From an uncultured Pseudomonadota bacterium (lineage in GTDB: Bacteria; Myxococcota_A; UBA796; SXON01): DNA of 36,298 bases. Position numbers and translations under genes: made by a program. Under the pieces are notes generated by a model. It had not been told where the DNA came from. It saw only the letters and a list, made by a program, of their open reading frames with translations, and did not search any database. The stretch spans positions 1 to 36,298 of the forward strand of contig CAIMSU010000344.1 in assembly GCA_903844155.1 (NCBI GenBank), in the 5' to 3' direction. Numbering within the stretch: the stretch's first letter is position 1; every line of letters begins with the position of its first letter. Shown here in pieces: positions 5,926-14,823 of the stretch.

Positions 5926-7899
5926 TTACTCGGCTTCGGGAGCGGCTGCAGCAGCCTCGGGAGCGCCAGGCGCGCCACCGGCCGGGCGACGACGACGACG
6001 ACGACGCTTCTTGCGAAGTCCGTCCGCGCCGATCGGCGACTCCCCAGCCTCTCCAGGCTCCTCCGGTCCGTCTTCCAGCTCGTCGACACCGACTGCATCA
6101 GCATCCTGCGGGGCAGGGGAGGCGGCAGGGGCGACGGCCGCGGCGGGCGGCGGGCGATGTTCCTCGCGGCGGGGGCGGTCCTCGCGCGGGCGATCGTCGC
6201 GGGGGCGGTCATCGCGGCGGGGACGGTCGTCACGGGCTGGGCCGGCGGCGGGGCGGTCGTCGCGGCGGGGACGGTCGTCCTGACGGGGACGGTCGTCGCG
6301 GGGGCGGTCGTCTTGACGGGGACGGTCGTCGCGCGGGCGGTCGTCCTGACGGGGACGGTCGTCGCGCGGGCGGTCGTTTCGGGCCTCGCGCGGCCGATCA
6401 TCACGCGGGCGGTCCTCGCGTGGTCGGTCTTCGCGCCGGGGCTCGCGGGAGGGGCGCTCGGCCATCTCGTCCACGCCACCGCTGCCGTTGTCGCGGTCGA
6501 TGAGCTCGGCGCGGCGCGCAGCGTCGAACTGCATGAACGCGCGGATCATGACGGCGATGAGCTTGTCGGCGTCCGGCCGCTCTTTCATGCGGCGCGCGGC
6601 GTCCAGCCAGGACTCATACGCGGTCGACCCGGAGGCCTGGTTGATGACGCCTGAGACGCGCTCGGCGCGCAGCGTGGCGGACTCCTCGGGAGTCGGCATC
6701 TGCCGGACATCAAACTGGATCTTGTGGATGCGCTCGAGCGAGATGCGGCTCGAGAAGTCCGCTCCGCCAGCGAGGTTCAGCACCACGCCGGTCTTGCCGA
6801 TCCGCCCGGTGCGGCCCGAACGATGCAGGTACACCGCCGGATCATCGGGGAGCGCGTAGTTGATGACGTGCGAGAGGTCCGAGATGTCGATTCCCCGCGC
6901 GGCTACGTCCGTCGCGACGAGGAACTGCGTCGCGCCCGCCTTCACGCGCGCCATCACGCGCTCGCGCTGCTTCTGGGGCAGGTCACCCGAGATCATCTCG
7001 GCGTTCATCCCCTGGCGTTCGAGGTAGCTGCACACCGTCCCGACGTCCTCCTTCGTATTGCAGAAGATGATCGCCGACTTCGGCCGCTCCTTCTCGATGA
7101 GGTCCAGCAGCGCGCGCGCCTTGTGGTAGTCCGGGCTCGACTCGTACAGGATGTGCGTGACCTGCTGCACGTTGTCGCCGTCGTAGGACAGCATGATGTC
7201 GACGGCGTCCTTCGTATAGCGCCCGATCAAGCCGCGGATCGACTCGTTGACGGTCGCGGAGAACAGCAGCGTCTGCCGGGTGGGCTTGCACTTGTCCAGG
7301 ATCTTCCGGACGTCTTCGAGAAAGCCCATGGAGAGCATCTCGTCCGCTTCGTCCAGGACCGCGAACTCGACCCCGGAGAGATCGAGGTTGCCACGACGGA
7401 GGTGGTCGAGAATGCGCCCGGGCGTGCCGACGACGATCTCGCTGCCTTCCTTGAGCGCGGCGACCTGCCCCTCAAAGCCGACGCCGCCGTAGATCGCGCA
7501 GATGCGCAGATCCTTGAACTTGGCGATGGCGGCGCACTCTTGCGCGATTTGGATCGCAAGCTCGCGCGTGGGGGAGAGGACAAGGGCGCGCGAGTGGCGG
7601 TCGCCGTCGGCGATGCGCTCCACGATCGGCACGCAGAACGCCGCTGTCTTGCCCGTGCCGGTCTTGGCGCGGACGATGAGATCGCGGCCGGCGAGGGCCG
7701 GATCGATGGTCTGCGCCTGCACGGGCGTGGCGTTCTGGTAGCCCATCGCCGTCAGGCCCTGGAGCACCACGGGGGAGATGGGAAAATCGGCGAACATCCG
7801 GTCCGACACGTGGTCGGTGCGGGCGGCGGGCGGCGTGGGGACGGGCTCGGCGGGGGATGCGTCGGGGGCGGTGTCGGGGGAGAGGTCAGTGTCAGACAA
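5926..7899 (-). CDS. DEAD-box ATP-dependent RNA helicase with long charged RDDRP-repeat tail (CsdA/DeaD-like)
   Basis: About 657 aa from a TTG at 7899. That start includes an acidic disordered N-terminus; the ATG at 7797 just before FADFPISP is an alternative, and neither has a strong ribosome site. Motifs in order (TTG numbering): Q motif GYQNATPVQAQ, Walker A TGTGKT (81-85), PTREL, TPGRILD, DEAD (183-186), SAT (214-216), IIFCNTK, DVAARGIDI, HRSGRTGRIG (359-368). The ATPase core is complete. From about residue 478 comes a long low-complexity tail of RPRDD/RPRQDD units and a final KKRRRRRRRP basic patch, expected to bind RNA non-specifically. DeaD/CsdA-type helicases unwind structured RNA in ribosome assembly and at low temperature. 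It is divergent from the DHH gene and upstream of the adhesin-like gene. Confidence 0.93.
   Translation of the reverse strand: MSDTDLSPDTAPDASPAEPVPTPPAARTDHVSDRMFADFPISPVVLQGLTAMGYQNATPVQAQTIDPALAGRDLIVRAKTGTGKTAAFCVPIVERIADGDRHSRALVLSPTRELAIQIAQECAAIAKFKDLRICAIYGGVGFEGQVAALKEGSEIVVGTPGRILDHLRRGNLDLSGVEFAVLDEADEMLSMGFLEDVRKILDKCKPTRQTLLFSATVNESIRGLIGRYTKDAVDIMLSYDGDNVQQVTHILYESSPDYHKARALLDLIEKERPKSAIIFCNTKEDVGTVCSYLERQGMNAEMISGDLPQKQRERVMARVKAGATQFLVATDVAARGIDISDLSHVINYALPDDPAVYLHRSGRTGRIGKTGVVLNLAGGADFSSRISLERIHKIQFDVRQMPTPEESATLRAERVSGVINQASGSTAYESWLDAARRMKERPDADKLIAVMIRAFMQFDAARRAELIDRDNGSGGVDEMAERPSREPRREDRPREDRPRDDRPREARNDRPRDDRPRQDDRPRDDRPRQDDRPRDDRPRQDDRPRRDDRPAAGPARDDRPRRDDRPRDDRPREDRPRREEHRPPPAAAVAPAASPAPQDADAVGVDELEDGPEEPGEAGESPIGADGLRKKRRRRRRRPAGGAPGAPEAAAAAPEAE
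6160..6444 (-). repeat. In-frame tandem repeat encoding the helicase RDDRP tail
   Basis: Short units of about 18-24 bp (core GGGGACGGTCGTC as read on the plus strand) are repeated more than ten times. They encode alternating Arg-Pro-Arg-Asp-Asp blocks in the helicase C-terminus. Units are multiples of three, so gain or loss of units would change tail length without breaking the frame. Confidence 0.7.
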
Positions 7900-8006
7900 G
7901 GGATGCGCTCGGCGAAAAGGGCGGGTTCCTATCTGCTTTGGGCCGAAAGGGCAACGCCCTCGGCGTCGGGTCGGCGAAACTGTAGCTGCGGCGACGATTG
8001 TGCCCC

Positions 8007-8035
8007 TTGCGCAAGGCCCGTCCACCCTCTACAAT
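8007..8035 (+). promoter_or_regulatory. Sigma-70-type promoter for the DHH gene
   Basis: TTGCGC (8007-8012) and TACAAT (8030-8035) are separated by 17 bp, the preferred spacing. The -10 matches consensus at 5 of 6 positions and the -35 at 3 of 6. Transcription would start near 8042, which supports the ATG at 8061 over the upstream ATG at 7998. Confidence 0.55.
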
Positions 8036-8060
8036 TCAACGCTTCCCCTCGGTGTCCGAA

Positions 8061-9098
8061 ATGGCCAGTGTTCCGCCGCCCGTCCGTCCTGCTGCGGCGC
8101 CGGTCGCCATGTCGGCGTTGCGTGAGCCCATGGCGGCGCTCCTGGAGGCGATCCGGGGCAGCCGACGCGTCGTGCTGACGGGGCCGGAGGGCCCTGACGG
8201 CGACAGCATCGGCGCATGTCTCGCCCTGCGCCGGGTCTTGCTTGTCGCAGCGCCGGGCGTCGTTGTGGAGGTCGTGGGGGACATCAGCCCCCGCTACCGG
8301 TTCCTCGACGACGTCGCCCTGGTCCTGCCGAATCGCGCAGCGGCGGGGGCAGACGGCGTGATCGTCTTGGACGGCGACCGCAAGCGGCTGCCGGTCGACG
8401 TGCGGCCCGCGTTCGCTTCCGCGCGTTGGACGGGGATCATCGACCATCACCGCTCTACCGAACCCACGGGCTACTCCGTCGCGCTCGTCGACCCCGTCGC
8501 CGAGAGCACGTGCGGCATGGTGGCGACCCTGGCGGGGGAGTGGCGTGTTCCGCTCGACAAGCCCCTGGCCGAGCTGATCTACGCAGGCCTCGTGTTCGAC
8601 ACCGGTGCTTTCCGGTACTCCAACACCCAGCCGTCTACGCATCGGCTCGCGGCGGCGCTGCTCGAGACCGGCATCGACCACGCGAACATCGTCCTGCGCA
8701 CGCTTGTGGAGCGCCGGGCCGCCTCTTTGCGGCTGATGGGCGCGGTGTACTCGTCGGCGCGGTTTGGCCCGGGGGGCTTGAGCGTTGTCGGAACGGTGAC
8801 GCGGGAGACGCTGGAGCGCGCGGGGGCGGTCGAGGCGGATCTGGACGGCGTTGTTGACGTGCTGCAGCACATCGAAGGGGTGGAGGTCGCGGCGCTGGTG
8901 ACGGAGCGGCAGGGAAAGGCGAAGGTCTCGCTGCGGTCACGCGGACGCGTGAACGTGGCTGATCTCGCGCAGCAGCTCCATGAGGGCGGCGGGGGCCACG
9001 CAAAGGCCGCGGGCGTCGTCATGCCGGCGCCGGATTTTGACGCGACCATCGAGGCGTTGCTGGACCTGCTGGAGCGGGCCACGGCCGGCCGGAATTGA
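8061..9098 (+). CDS. DHH/DHHA1 family phosphoesterase (NrnA-like oligoribonuclease/pAp phosphatase)
   Basis: 345 aa from the ATG at 8061, just downstream of a good promoter. The DHH domain shows GPDGDSIG (44-51), LDGD (103-106), IDHH (127-130) and LVFDTGAFRYSNT (177-189). The C-terminal DHHA1 domain ends with GGGGHAKAAG (309-318), which binds the substrate end. NrnA-type enzymes degrade 2-5 nt RNAs and pAp with Mn2+ in the cytosol. The His that usually opens motif I (pattern HxxPDGD) is not evident here, where the segment reads TGPEGPDGD, so metal binding may be altered. Nearby sequence on the opposite strand codes for an RNA helicase, which fits a role in RNA turnover. Family assignment is firm; exact substrate is not. 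Confidence 0.9.
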   Translation: MASVPPPVRPAAAPVAMSALREPMAALLEAIRGSRRVVLTGPEGPDGDSIGACLALRRVLLVAAPGVVVEVVGDISPRYRFLDDVALVLPNRAAAGADGVIVLDGDRKRLPVDVRPAFASARWTGIIDHHRSTEPTGYSVALVDPVAESTCGMVATLAGEWRVPLDKPLAELIYAGLVFDTGAFRYSNTQPSTHRLAAALLETGIDHANIVLRTLVERRAASLRLMGAVYSSARFGPGGLSVVGTVTRETLERAGAVEADLDGVVDVLQHIEGVEVAALVTERQGKAKVSLRSRGRVNVADLAQQLHEGGGGHAKAAGVVMPAPDFDATIEALLDLLERATAGRN

Positions 9099-9194
9099 CG
9101 GGGGATCTTCGCGCGGCTCGTGCGCGCGCTCTGCGATCCGGTTAGCCAAGCGCGTCGTATCGCTACCGCCTTCAACTCCGTCCCCGGAGCCTCC

Positions 9195-10229
9195 ATGCGC
9201 CTCGCTGTCACGCCCCTGCTCGTTGCCCTCCTCCCGCTGTCCGTCGTGCTTGGGGGCTGCACAGGCGCTGCCCCCGCGCCAGTGTACAGCGGCAACACCA
9301 CGCCCACGATCACGCAGGACACGGGCTCCGGGGACACGGATACCGACACGGACTCGGACACGGATACCGACACGGACACCGACACGGACACCGGGGCCAC
9401 CTTCGCGGCCGCAGTCACGGACGCGACGTTCCGCGATGCCGTCGACGTCGCGGTCAGCGGGACCACCCTCTACGCGGCCGGCTTCGACGATGCCGGGAAC
9501 GCCGAGGTGGTCAGCGTGCCAGTCTCTGGCGGGGCCCTCACCGTGCTCGCTTCTGGCAGCCCGCTCGTCCAACCGTCCGGGATCGCGATCTCGGACGATG
9601 GATCGATGCTTTATGTGTCAGACGTCGCTTCGGGCTCGGGCGCTACGAACGGCGGCGTGTACGCCATCCCCGTTGGCGGCGGCACGCCCGCCGAGATCGG
9701 CACGGCCGGGGTCATCGACCTTCCGGGCGACGTGACGGTCACGGGCGCGAGCACGGGCTACGTCAGTGGGTTCACGGCCGATGGTACCGCGGCGATCTTC
9801 TCGGTGAACCTCGGGAACGGCGCGGCTACGGTCGCGGTTTCGGGCGGCGTCCTCGTCGATCCGATGCAGCTACAGGCGTCGTCCGATGGTTCCATGCTCT
9901 ACGTGCTCGACTCGCTCGGCGCTGGCGGCGGGAAGGCGTCGGTTCTGGCGTATGACACCTCGGACTTCTCCGAGGTCACGCTGTACGACGGGTTCAGCAC
10001 GAACTTCCCTGGCGGCCTCGCGGTCTCCGCGGACGACGCGACGGTCTACTTCTCGACGATCCTCGACCCGAGCCTCTACGGCGTCTCGGCCGATGGTGCG
10101 GCGGTTCAGGAGTTCGACACCCTCGGCTTGCTTGAACTCCCCGCCGGTGTCTGCTCGGACGCGACCGCCGTGTACGTCGTGGACAGCTCCAGCCTTGCCG
10201 GCGCGGACATCTACTCCCTCTCCTTCTAA
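9195..10229 (+). CDS. Lipoprotein with Asp-Thr spacer and beta-propeller-like domain
   Basis: 344 aa. The ATG at 9195 has GGAG 6 nt upstream and opens a lipoprotein signal ending LSVVLGGC (Cys at about residue 21). Residues about 38-65 are an almost pure Asp-Thr spacer (DTDTDSDTDTDT), encoded by near-repeats of a 6-bp unit at about 9335-9395. The rest has repeated blades of the type 'G.TLYAAG...', 'SDDGSMLYVSD', 'SSDGSMLYVLDS', 'SADDATVYFST', consistent with an NHL/SMP-30-like beta-propeller on the cell surface or in the periplasm. No catalytic residues can be assigned. It is 58 bp upstream of the DUF4331 gene in the same orientation and is probably co-transcribed. Confidence 0.8.
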   Translation: MRLAVTPLLVALLPLSVVLGGCTGAAPAPVYSGNTTPTITQDTGSGDTDTDTDSDTDTDTDTDTDTGATFAAAVTDATFRDAVDVAVSGTTLYAAGFDDAGNAEVVSVPVSGGALTVLASGSPLVQPSGIAISDDGSMLYVSDVASGSGATNGGVYAIPVGGGTPAEIGTAGVIDLPGDVTVTGASTGYVSGFTADGTAAIFSVNLGNGAATVAVSGGVLVDPMQLQASSDGSMLYVLDSLGAGGGKASVLAYDTSDFSEVTLYDGFSTNFPGGLAVSADDATVYFSTILDPSLYGVSADGAAVQEFDTLGLLELPAGVCSDATAVYVVDSSSLAGADIYSLSF

Positions 10230-10287
10230 CGTTTCCCCCCTTTTGACTCCTACGACCTGCTGAACCCCACCCGAATCTGAGGTTTCC

Positions 10288-11664
10288 ATGCTCCTTTCCC
10301 TCGTCACCCTCGCGTTTGCGTCGTCCCACCGTGAGGCGCCCGCGATCGCGCTCGATCCTTCGGCCGATCTTAGCGACTACTACGCGTTCATCGACCCGAA
10401 CGACTCCTCCAAGGTCGTGTTCATCCTCAACGTGAACCCGCTCGAAGCCCCCGGTGGCGGCCCGAACTTCAATCGCTTCGACGACAACGTGATGTACAGC
10501 ATCCACGTCGACAACGAGGGCGATGGCGAAGAGGACATCGACTTCAACTTCCAGTTCCACACGACGTACTCCAAGGACGCCTTCGGGTACGACACGTTCA
10601 TCTACAACATCGGCGACGTGGCCACGCCCGCCAACGTCTACCAGCAGCAGACCTACAGCGTCACCCGCGTGGATGACGGCGTTGAGAGCACCATCCTCTC
10701 GGACGGCAAGGTCGCGCCGATCAACGTCGGCACCCAGAGCGGCTCCGGCGGCTACGACCCCACCGGCTCGACCCCGGGCAGCATCACCGCGGCGAACGTG
10801 CAGACCTCGGGCGCGTACAAGTTCTTCGCTGGTCCCCGCCAGGACGGCTTCTACGTGGACCTCGAGCGCACGTTCGACCTGCTGAACCTCGCCGGGGCGG
10901 ACGGCACGCCGAACCAGAACACCTTGCTCGGCTACAACGTGCACTCCATCGCGATCGAGCTGCCGATCACGATGGTCACGAAGGACGGGTTGGCCGCGAC
11001 CGCCGGGAACAAGAACCGCGTGATCGCGAGCTGGGCGACGACCTCGCGCCGGGCCGTGACCGTGCGCCGCTCAACCGGGACGGACACCGCCAGCCGCGGT
11101 GGGTGGGTCCAGGTCTCGCGCCTCGGCAACCCGCTCGTCAACGAGGTGGTGATCCCGAACCCCTACAAGGACGTGTTCAACGCGAGCCACCCGCGCGACG
11201 ACCTGCAGTTCCTGCCCTACGTGCAGACCTCGCTCCTCGGCGCGTACATGAACGTCGTGCTCGGCACCTCCTGCCCGGCGACGTACGACGCGGGACTTGG
11301 CCTCGGCGGCCGTGAAGACCTCATCCTCGCGTTCCTGACCGGGCACCCCTCGCTCGGCACCATGCCAGACGACTACGCGCTCGGCGGCGCCATCCCGAAC
11401 GAGTCCGGCAAGACCTTCGGCGCGTTCGAGGCGCTACGCATGAACCTGGACGGCAGCGGCTTCGGCCAGTGGCCGGACGGGCGCAACGTGCAGGACGACG
11501 TCGTCGACACGGCCCTCTCGGCGGTCTGCGGCTTGCTCGTCGACGGCAGCGCCGTCAGCGACGGCGTGGACTCAACCGGGCTCAACTACCTGTCGACGTT
11601 CCCCTTCCTGGGCGACCCCTGGGCCGGCGACGACCACCCGACGGGCGGCCACACGCTGCCGTAG
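10288..11664 (+). CDS. DUF4331 family secreted protein
   Basis: 458 aa; ATG preceded by GAGG at 5 nt. A short signal peptide (MLLSLVTLAFA) is followed at once by the family hallmark SSHREAPAIALDPSADLSDYYAF, in which mature DUF4331 proteins typically start with SSHREAP. Further typical segments are VVFILNVNPLEAPGGGPNF, the Phe/Tyr-rich FFAGPRQDGFYVDLER and GYNVHSIAIELPI, and the late GREDLILAFLTG. The family is exported and of unknown function. TPR and HupE/UreJ genes often sit beside it in other bacteria, as they do here (11668-13802, opposite strand). Its stop is only 3 bp from the stop of the convergent HupE-like gene. Confidence 0.9.
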   Translation: MLLSLVTLAFASSHREAPAIALDPSADLSDYYAFIDPNDSSKVVFILNVNPLEAPGGGPNFNRFDDNVMYSIHVDNEGDGEEDIDFNFQFHTTYSKDAFGYDTFIYNIGDVATPANVYQQQTYSVTRVDDGVESTILSDGKVAPINVGTQSGSGGYDPTGSTPGSITAANVQTSGAYKFFAGPRQDGFYVDLERTFDLLNLAGADGTPNQNTLLGYNVHSIAIELPITMVTKDGLAATAGNKNRVIASWATTSRRAVTVRRSTGTDTASRGGWVQVSRLGNPLVNEVVIPNPYKDVFNASHPRDDLQFLPYVQTSLLGAYMNVVLGTSCPATYDAGLGLGGREDLILAFLTGHPSLGTMPDDYALGGAIPNESGKTFGAFEALRMNLDGSGFGQWPDGRNVQDDVVDTALSAVCGLLVDGSAVSDGVDSTGLNYLSTFPFLGDPWAGDDHPTGGHTLP

Positions 11665-11667
11665 GGT

Positions 11668-12633
11668 TTAGAACCACACACGCTGGACGAACCAGGTGAG
11701 GCCCGCGAGGGCCACCCCGATCGAGGCGATGGGCACGACCCGTCGCTCGTACCAGGCGTAGCGGCGAAGGAAGAGCAGGATCGGCATCGCCAGCGCGACG
11801 ACCGTGGCCTGCCCGACTTCGACGCCGCCGTTGAACGACACCAGCGCGAGCGCCAGCGCGTCCCGCGGCAGGCCCAGCTCGATGAGCAGACCGGCGAAGC
11901 CAAAGCCGTGGATAAGCCCGAGCAGAAACGTGATGACCACGCGCCTTCTGGGCGGTGGACGCCAGAAGTTCTCGACGCCGACGAACGCGATGGACGCCGC
12001 GATCGCTGGCTCCACGAGGCCCGGCGACAGGTGGACGATGCCGAGCGCGGCGAGCGTGAGCGTGATGGAGTGGGCGACGGTGAAGCCCGTGATGATGAAG
12101 AACATCGCGCGGAGGCTCGGCGCGGCGATGAGGAGCCCAAACAGGAACAACAGGTGGTCGTACCCGGTCCAGATGTGCTCCACGCCGAGCTTTCCGAAGC
12201 GCAGGGCCACGTCCGTCCGGTCGGTCGCGCCGGTGAACGCGACCTCTGTGTGGCCGGCGTCCAGTACGGCGACGGATTGGCCGAACGCCTCGACATAGTG
12301 GCGATGGCCTTGCTCCATCTGGGCGAGGAAGTCGGCGTCGTAGGTTCCGGATTCACCGCCGGGGCAATGGAGCGCGGACTGGATCTGGACGCCGTCGCCC
12401 TCAGCCGCGGAGATCTCGGGCGCGTCGATGGTGCAGGGGCCGCCGATGTTCACGCGGGCGTGGTCGACGGTCAGGTCCGCGATGAGCAGGCGGGATTCCT
12501 GCAGGTCGGTGACGGGGAATTTGGCAGCGAGCTCGGGGCGGGCGATGGTGATTGTGAGCGTGTGGCCGTCGATGCGGGCGTAGGACAAGCCGGGGCGGTG
12601 GGCCTCGGCGAGCGGGACGAACCAGAGGATCAC
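11668..12633 (-). CDS. HupE/UreJ-like membrane protein
   Basis: 321 aa from a GTG at 12633 that overlaps the TGA of the TPR gene (GTGA), implying translational coupling. A signal segment (MILWFVPLAEA) leads into an extracytoplasmic domain to about residue 150. A polytopic C-terminal domain follows, opening with the signature VEHIWTGYDHLLFLFGLL, then FFIITGFTVAHSITL, LLGLIHGFGFAGLL and FNGGVEVGQ. These Gly/His-rich helices are characteristic of the HupE/UreJ_2 family, often proposed to handle nickel, though many members have no link to hydrogenase or urease. No such enzyme genes are here. With the TPR lipoprotein and DUF4331 it forms a recurrent uncharacterised group. Confidence 0.88.
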   Translation of the reverse strand: MILWFVPLAEAHRPGLSYARIDGHTLTITIARPELAAKFPVTDLQESRLLIADLTVDHARVNIGGPCTIDAPEISAAEGDGVQIQSALHCPGGESGTYDADFLAQMEQGHRHYVEAFGQSVAVLDAGHTEVAFTGATDRTDVALRFGKLGVEHIWTGYDHLLFLFGLLIAAPSLRAMFFIITGFTVAHSITLTLAALGIVHLSPGLVEPAIAASIAFVGVENFWRPPPRRRVVITFLLGLIHGFGFAGLLIELGLPRDALALALVSFNGGVEVGQATVVALAMPILLFLRRYAWYERRVVPIASIGVALAGLTWFVQRVWF

Positions 12634-13802
12634 GGCGCGGCCTGGCTCGCGCGGGCCTGCGCCTGCTCGCTGGGGAGGAGGCCGGGACCGGACTTTAGCG
12701 CACGGTCGAGCAGGGTTTTGGCGGCAGCAGGCGAGGACTGGCGCAGGACGAGGCCGGCTTGCAACAGCGCTCTCGGCTCCACGATGCCCGTGGCCAGGAT
12801 CGCGTTGACTTCGGCGTCCTGGGCCGGGCCTGCCGTGGTGAACCGCGCGTAGGCGAGCGCCATGCGGGTGACGGCGTCCTGCCGGTTCTTCAACTCGTCG
12901 GAGAGGAGCGATACGGACCTGCTGCGGCCCCCGGGATCTGCGCGGGTGGCCAGCCAGATCGCGTAGCCCCGCGGGTCCTGCGCGCCGACGGCGTCCACGT
13001 TCGCGGTCGGGTCGCCCGCTTCCGCACGCGCGCGGGTCGCCTCGACCGTGGGCCCGACGGCCTTGAAGTCGGCCATCGCGCCGGCAAGGTCGCCCGAGGC
13101 GAGGCGAGTTCGCCCACGCGCGAACCGGGCCGCCGGGTAGTCCGGCAGGAGCGCGAGGGCTTCGTCGATCTCCGGCGCAGGCTTTCCGGTCAACGCGTGG
13201 AGCCAACCCATCCGCGTGAGCACCCAGGCGAGGGGCTCGGGATCGCTGCGACTCCCGGCGTCCACGGCCAATTGTTGCATCGCGAGGGCCCCGTCGACGT
13301 CGCCCCACAGCCAGCGTAGCCACGCGATGCGGTCGTACATCTCGAGGCCCGGGCGGATGTTCACGGCGGTCTGGTAGGCGTCCCCGGCGGCGTCCAGCTT
13401 TCCCTGCTCCATGAGCGCGTCGCCGAGCAGCGCGTAGTCGAGGAAGTTCGCGTCCGCGACCGGGCCGGATTCAAGCGCGCGGGCGGCGGTCTCTGCCTCG
13501 GCGAAGCGGTGGAATTGGATGAGCAGGTGGACCTTGAGCCGCCTGGCTTCAATGTCCGCGGGCGATCGGAGCAGCGCGCAGTCCAGCGCGGTCTCGGCGA
13601 GGGTGTAGAACCCAGGGTCGCCCGAGAGCCGAGCCTCGCGCACGCGCACACGCGCGAGCTTCAGCGCGTCGTTCCCGGCTTTCTTCCGATCCGGCTCGAG
13701 CGGGCCGGGCGCGGGCGTCGCCATCACCTCGCAGGCATCCGGCGGCTTTTGCGGCGGAGGGGGCGACCCACACGCCAGGAGGAACAGGAGCGTCGGCAGC
13801 AC
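12630..13802 (-). CDS. TPR-repeat lipoprotein
   Basis: 390 aa from a GTG at 13802. The start is a lipoprotein signal, LPTLLFLLAC, with Cys11 as the lipidation site, followed by a Pro-rich tether. The body consists of helical pairs with TPR character: ANFLDYALLGDALMEQGKLD followed by AAGDAYQTAVNIRPGLEMYD, then MGWLHALTGKPAPEIDEALA and ARFARGRTRLASGDLAGAMA. TPR domains mediate protein contacts. The gene overlaps the HupE-like gene by 4 bases, so the two products are probably made together, with this one as the periplasmic scaffold. It is divergent from the gene at 13943 across 140 bp. Confidence 0.85.
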   Translation of the reverse strand: MLPTLLFLLACGSPPPPQKPPDACEVMATPAPGPLEPDRKKAGNDALKLARVRVREARLSGDPGFYTLAETALDCALLRSPADIEARRLKVHLLIQFHRFAEAETAARALESGPVADANFLDYALLGDALMEQGKLDAAGDAYQTAVNIRPGLEMYDRIAWLRWLWGDVDGALAMQQLAVDAGSRSDPEPLAWVLTRMGWLHALTGKPAPEIDEALALLPDYPAARFARGRTRLASGDLAGAMADFKAVGPTVEATRARAEAGDPTANVDAVGAQDPRGYAIWLATRADPGGRSRSVSLLSDELKNRQDAVTRMALAYARFTTAGPAQDAEVNAILATGIVEPRALLQAGLVLRQSSPAAAKTLLDRALKSGPGLLPSEQAQARASQAAP

Positions 13803-13942
13803 GGCGTTGCCATATCGCGATGCTGCCTGGCGCCCGCGGTCCGGCCGGTCAACGTCTGTCTACGCCCAGAGTCCGGCGACCGCGTACCTTGACACGGAGT
13901 TCTTTCGGTGCGAAGGAGGCGACCGATCGGAGCCAACGTGTT

Positions 13943-14611
13943 GTGTCAATCCACCCGCCAGCGCCGCATGGCCCAGTCGCTCCGTTGACCCGCGCCGCCT
14001 GGATCGCCGTTGCGGCACTCGTCGCCACCTTCGCCGCGACTGCTGGTGTTGCAGGCGGGTATTTGATGGCGCGGCGGCCGGCGGCACCGCCCGCTGCCGC
14101 CCTTTCGCCAGTAGCCGCTGGGGTCCCGGCAACGCCGCCTGGCTTCACCCCGCACGACCCGAACGCGCCCAACGCCATCGCCGCGCTCGCGCTCTCGCAT
14201 ACGGGCGAGCCCGTCGTGCCGCACGCTGCGGTCATTCCGAAGATCGCCTCGACGATCGTGAACTTTCGCACGTCCCAGGCGGACGCGGGCTCCGAACGTG
14301 CCTGCGCGGTCGCCGCGCTTGCCGCGGGGCAGGCGGCGCTGGCGACGGCGGGATCTGCTGCTACGGAGCCTGCAAGCCCGCCCTGCACCGCCGATGGGAC
14401 CATTTCAGGCCGCATGCGGCTCTCGGTCCTCCCCGCGGCCATCGGCAAGGAGCGCACGCCTGCGTTCCAGTGCGAGGTCACGATCCGGTACGGCGCGGAT
14501 GCGGTCGGCGGGCAGCGAGAGGCGCGCGGCACGAACCTCGCGTCGGCCGCGGCTGCCGCGTGTGAGGCGGCGGGAGACGCGGCGATCACGGACTTTACAA
14601 GCGCGAAATAG
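13943..14611 (+). CDS. Membrane-anchored protein of unknown function
   Basis: About 222 aa if the GTG at 13943 is used (GGAG 11 nt upstream); a TTG at 13985 is another choice. A single hydrophobic segment (AAWIAVAALVATFAATAGVA) near the N-terminus anchors the protein. An Ala/Pro-rich linker follows, and then a domain of about 130 residues containing IVNFRTSQADAGSERACAVA and FQCEVTIRYGADAVGGQ, ending with an Ala-rich helix. The last part recalls small double-stranded RNA-binding-like folds only vaguely, and I do not claim a family. It lies 213 bp upstream of ppdK. Confidence 0.5.
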   Translation: MSIHPPAPHGPVAPLTRAAWIAVAALVATFAATAGVAGGYLMARRPAAPPAAALSPVAAGVPATPPGFTPHDPNAPNAIAALALSHTGEPVVPHAAVIPKIASTIVNFRTSQADAGSERACAVAALAAGQAALATAGSAATEPASPPCTADGTISGRMRLSVLPAAIGKERTPAFQCEVTIRYGADAVGGQREARGTNLASAAAAACEAAGDAAITDFTSAK

Positions 14612-14823
14612 CCGGTTGTGCGGCGAGCGGCGTTGGATCGACGCGGCGTTCCGCGTAGGGCCTTGATCGGCGCCGGACCGGGCGAGCCGCCCCGCTCCCC
14701 TCCGCCTCCCTACGGGTCCGCCAACGCGTCCAGCCCCGGCCAGTGGCCTCGTTTCTTGATACGAGCGCCGGGCGCCTGCCCCCCGGCAGTTGAGCGCGGA
14801 CTCTGTCCCCCCGCGAGGTCACT

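Noticed and set aside
6724-8178. 484-codon plus-strand open frame opposite the DEAD-box helicase
   Set aside because: It is the antisense shadow of a fully conserved helicase; composition is Arg/Asp/Val-rich without family features.
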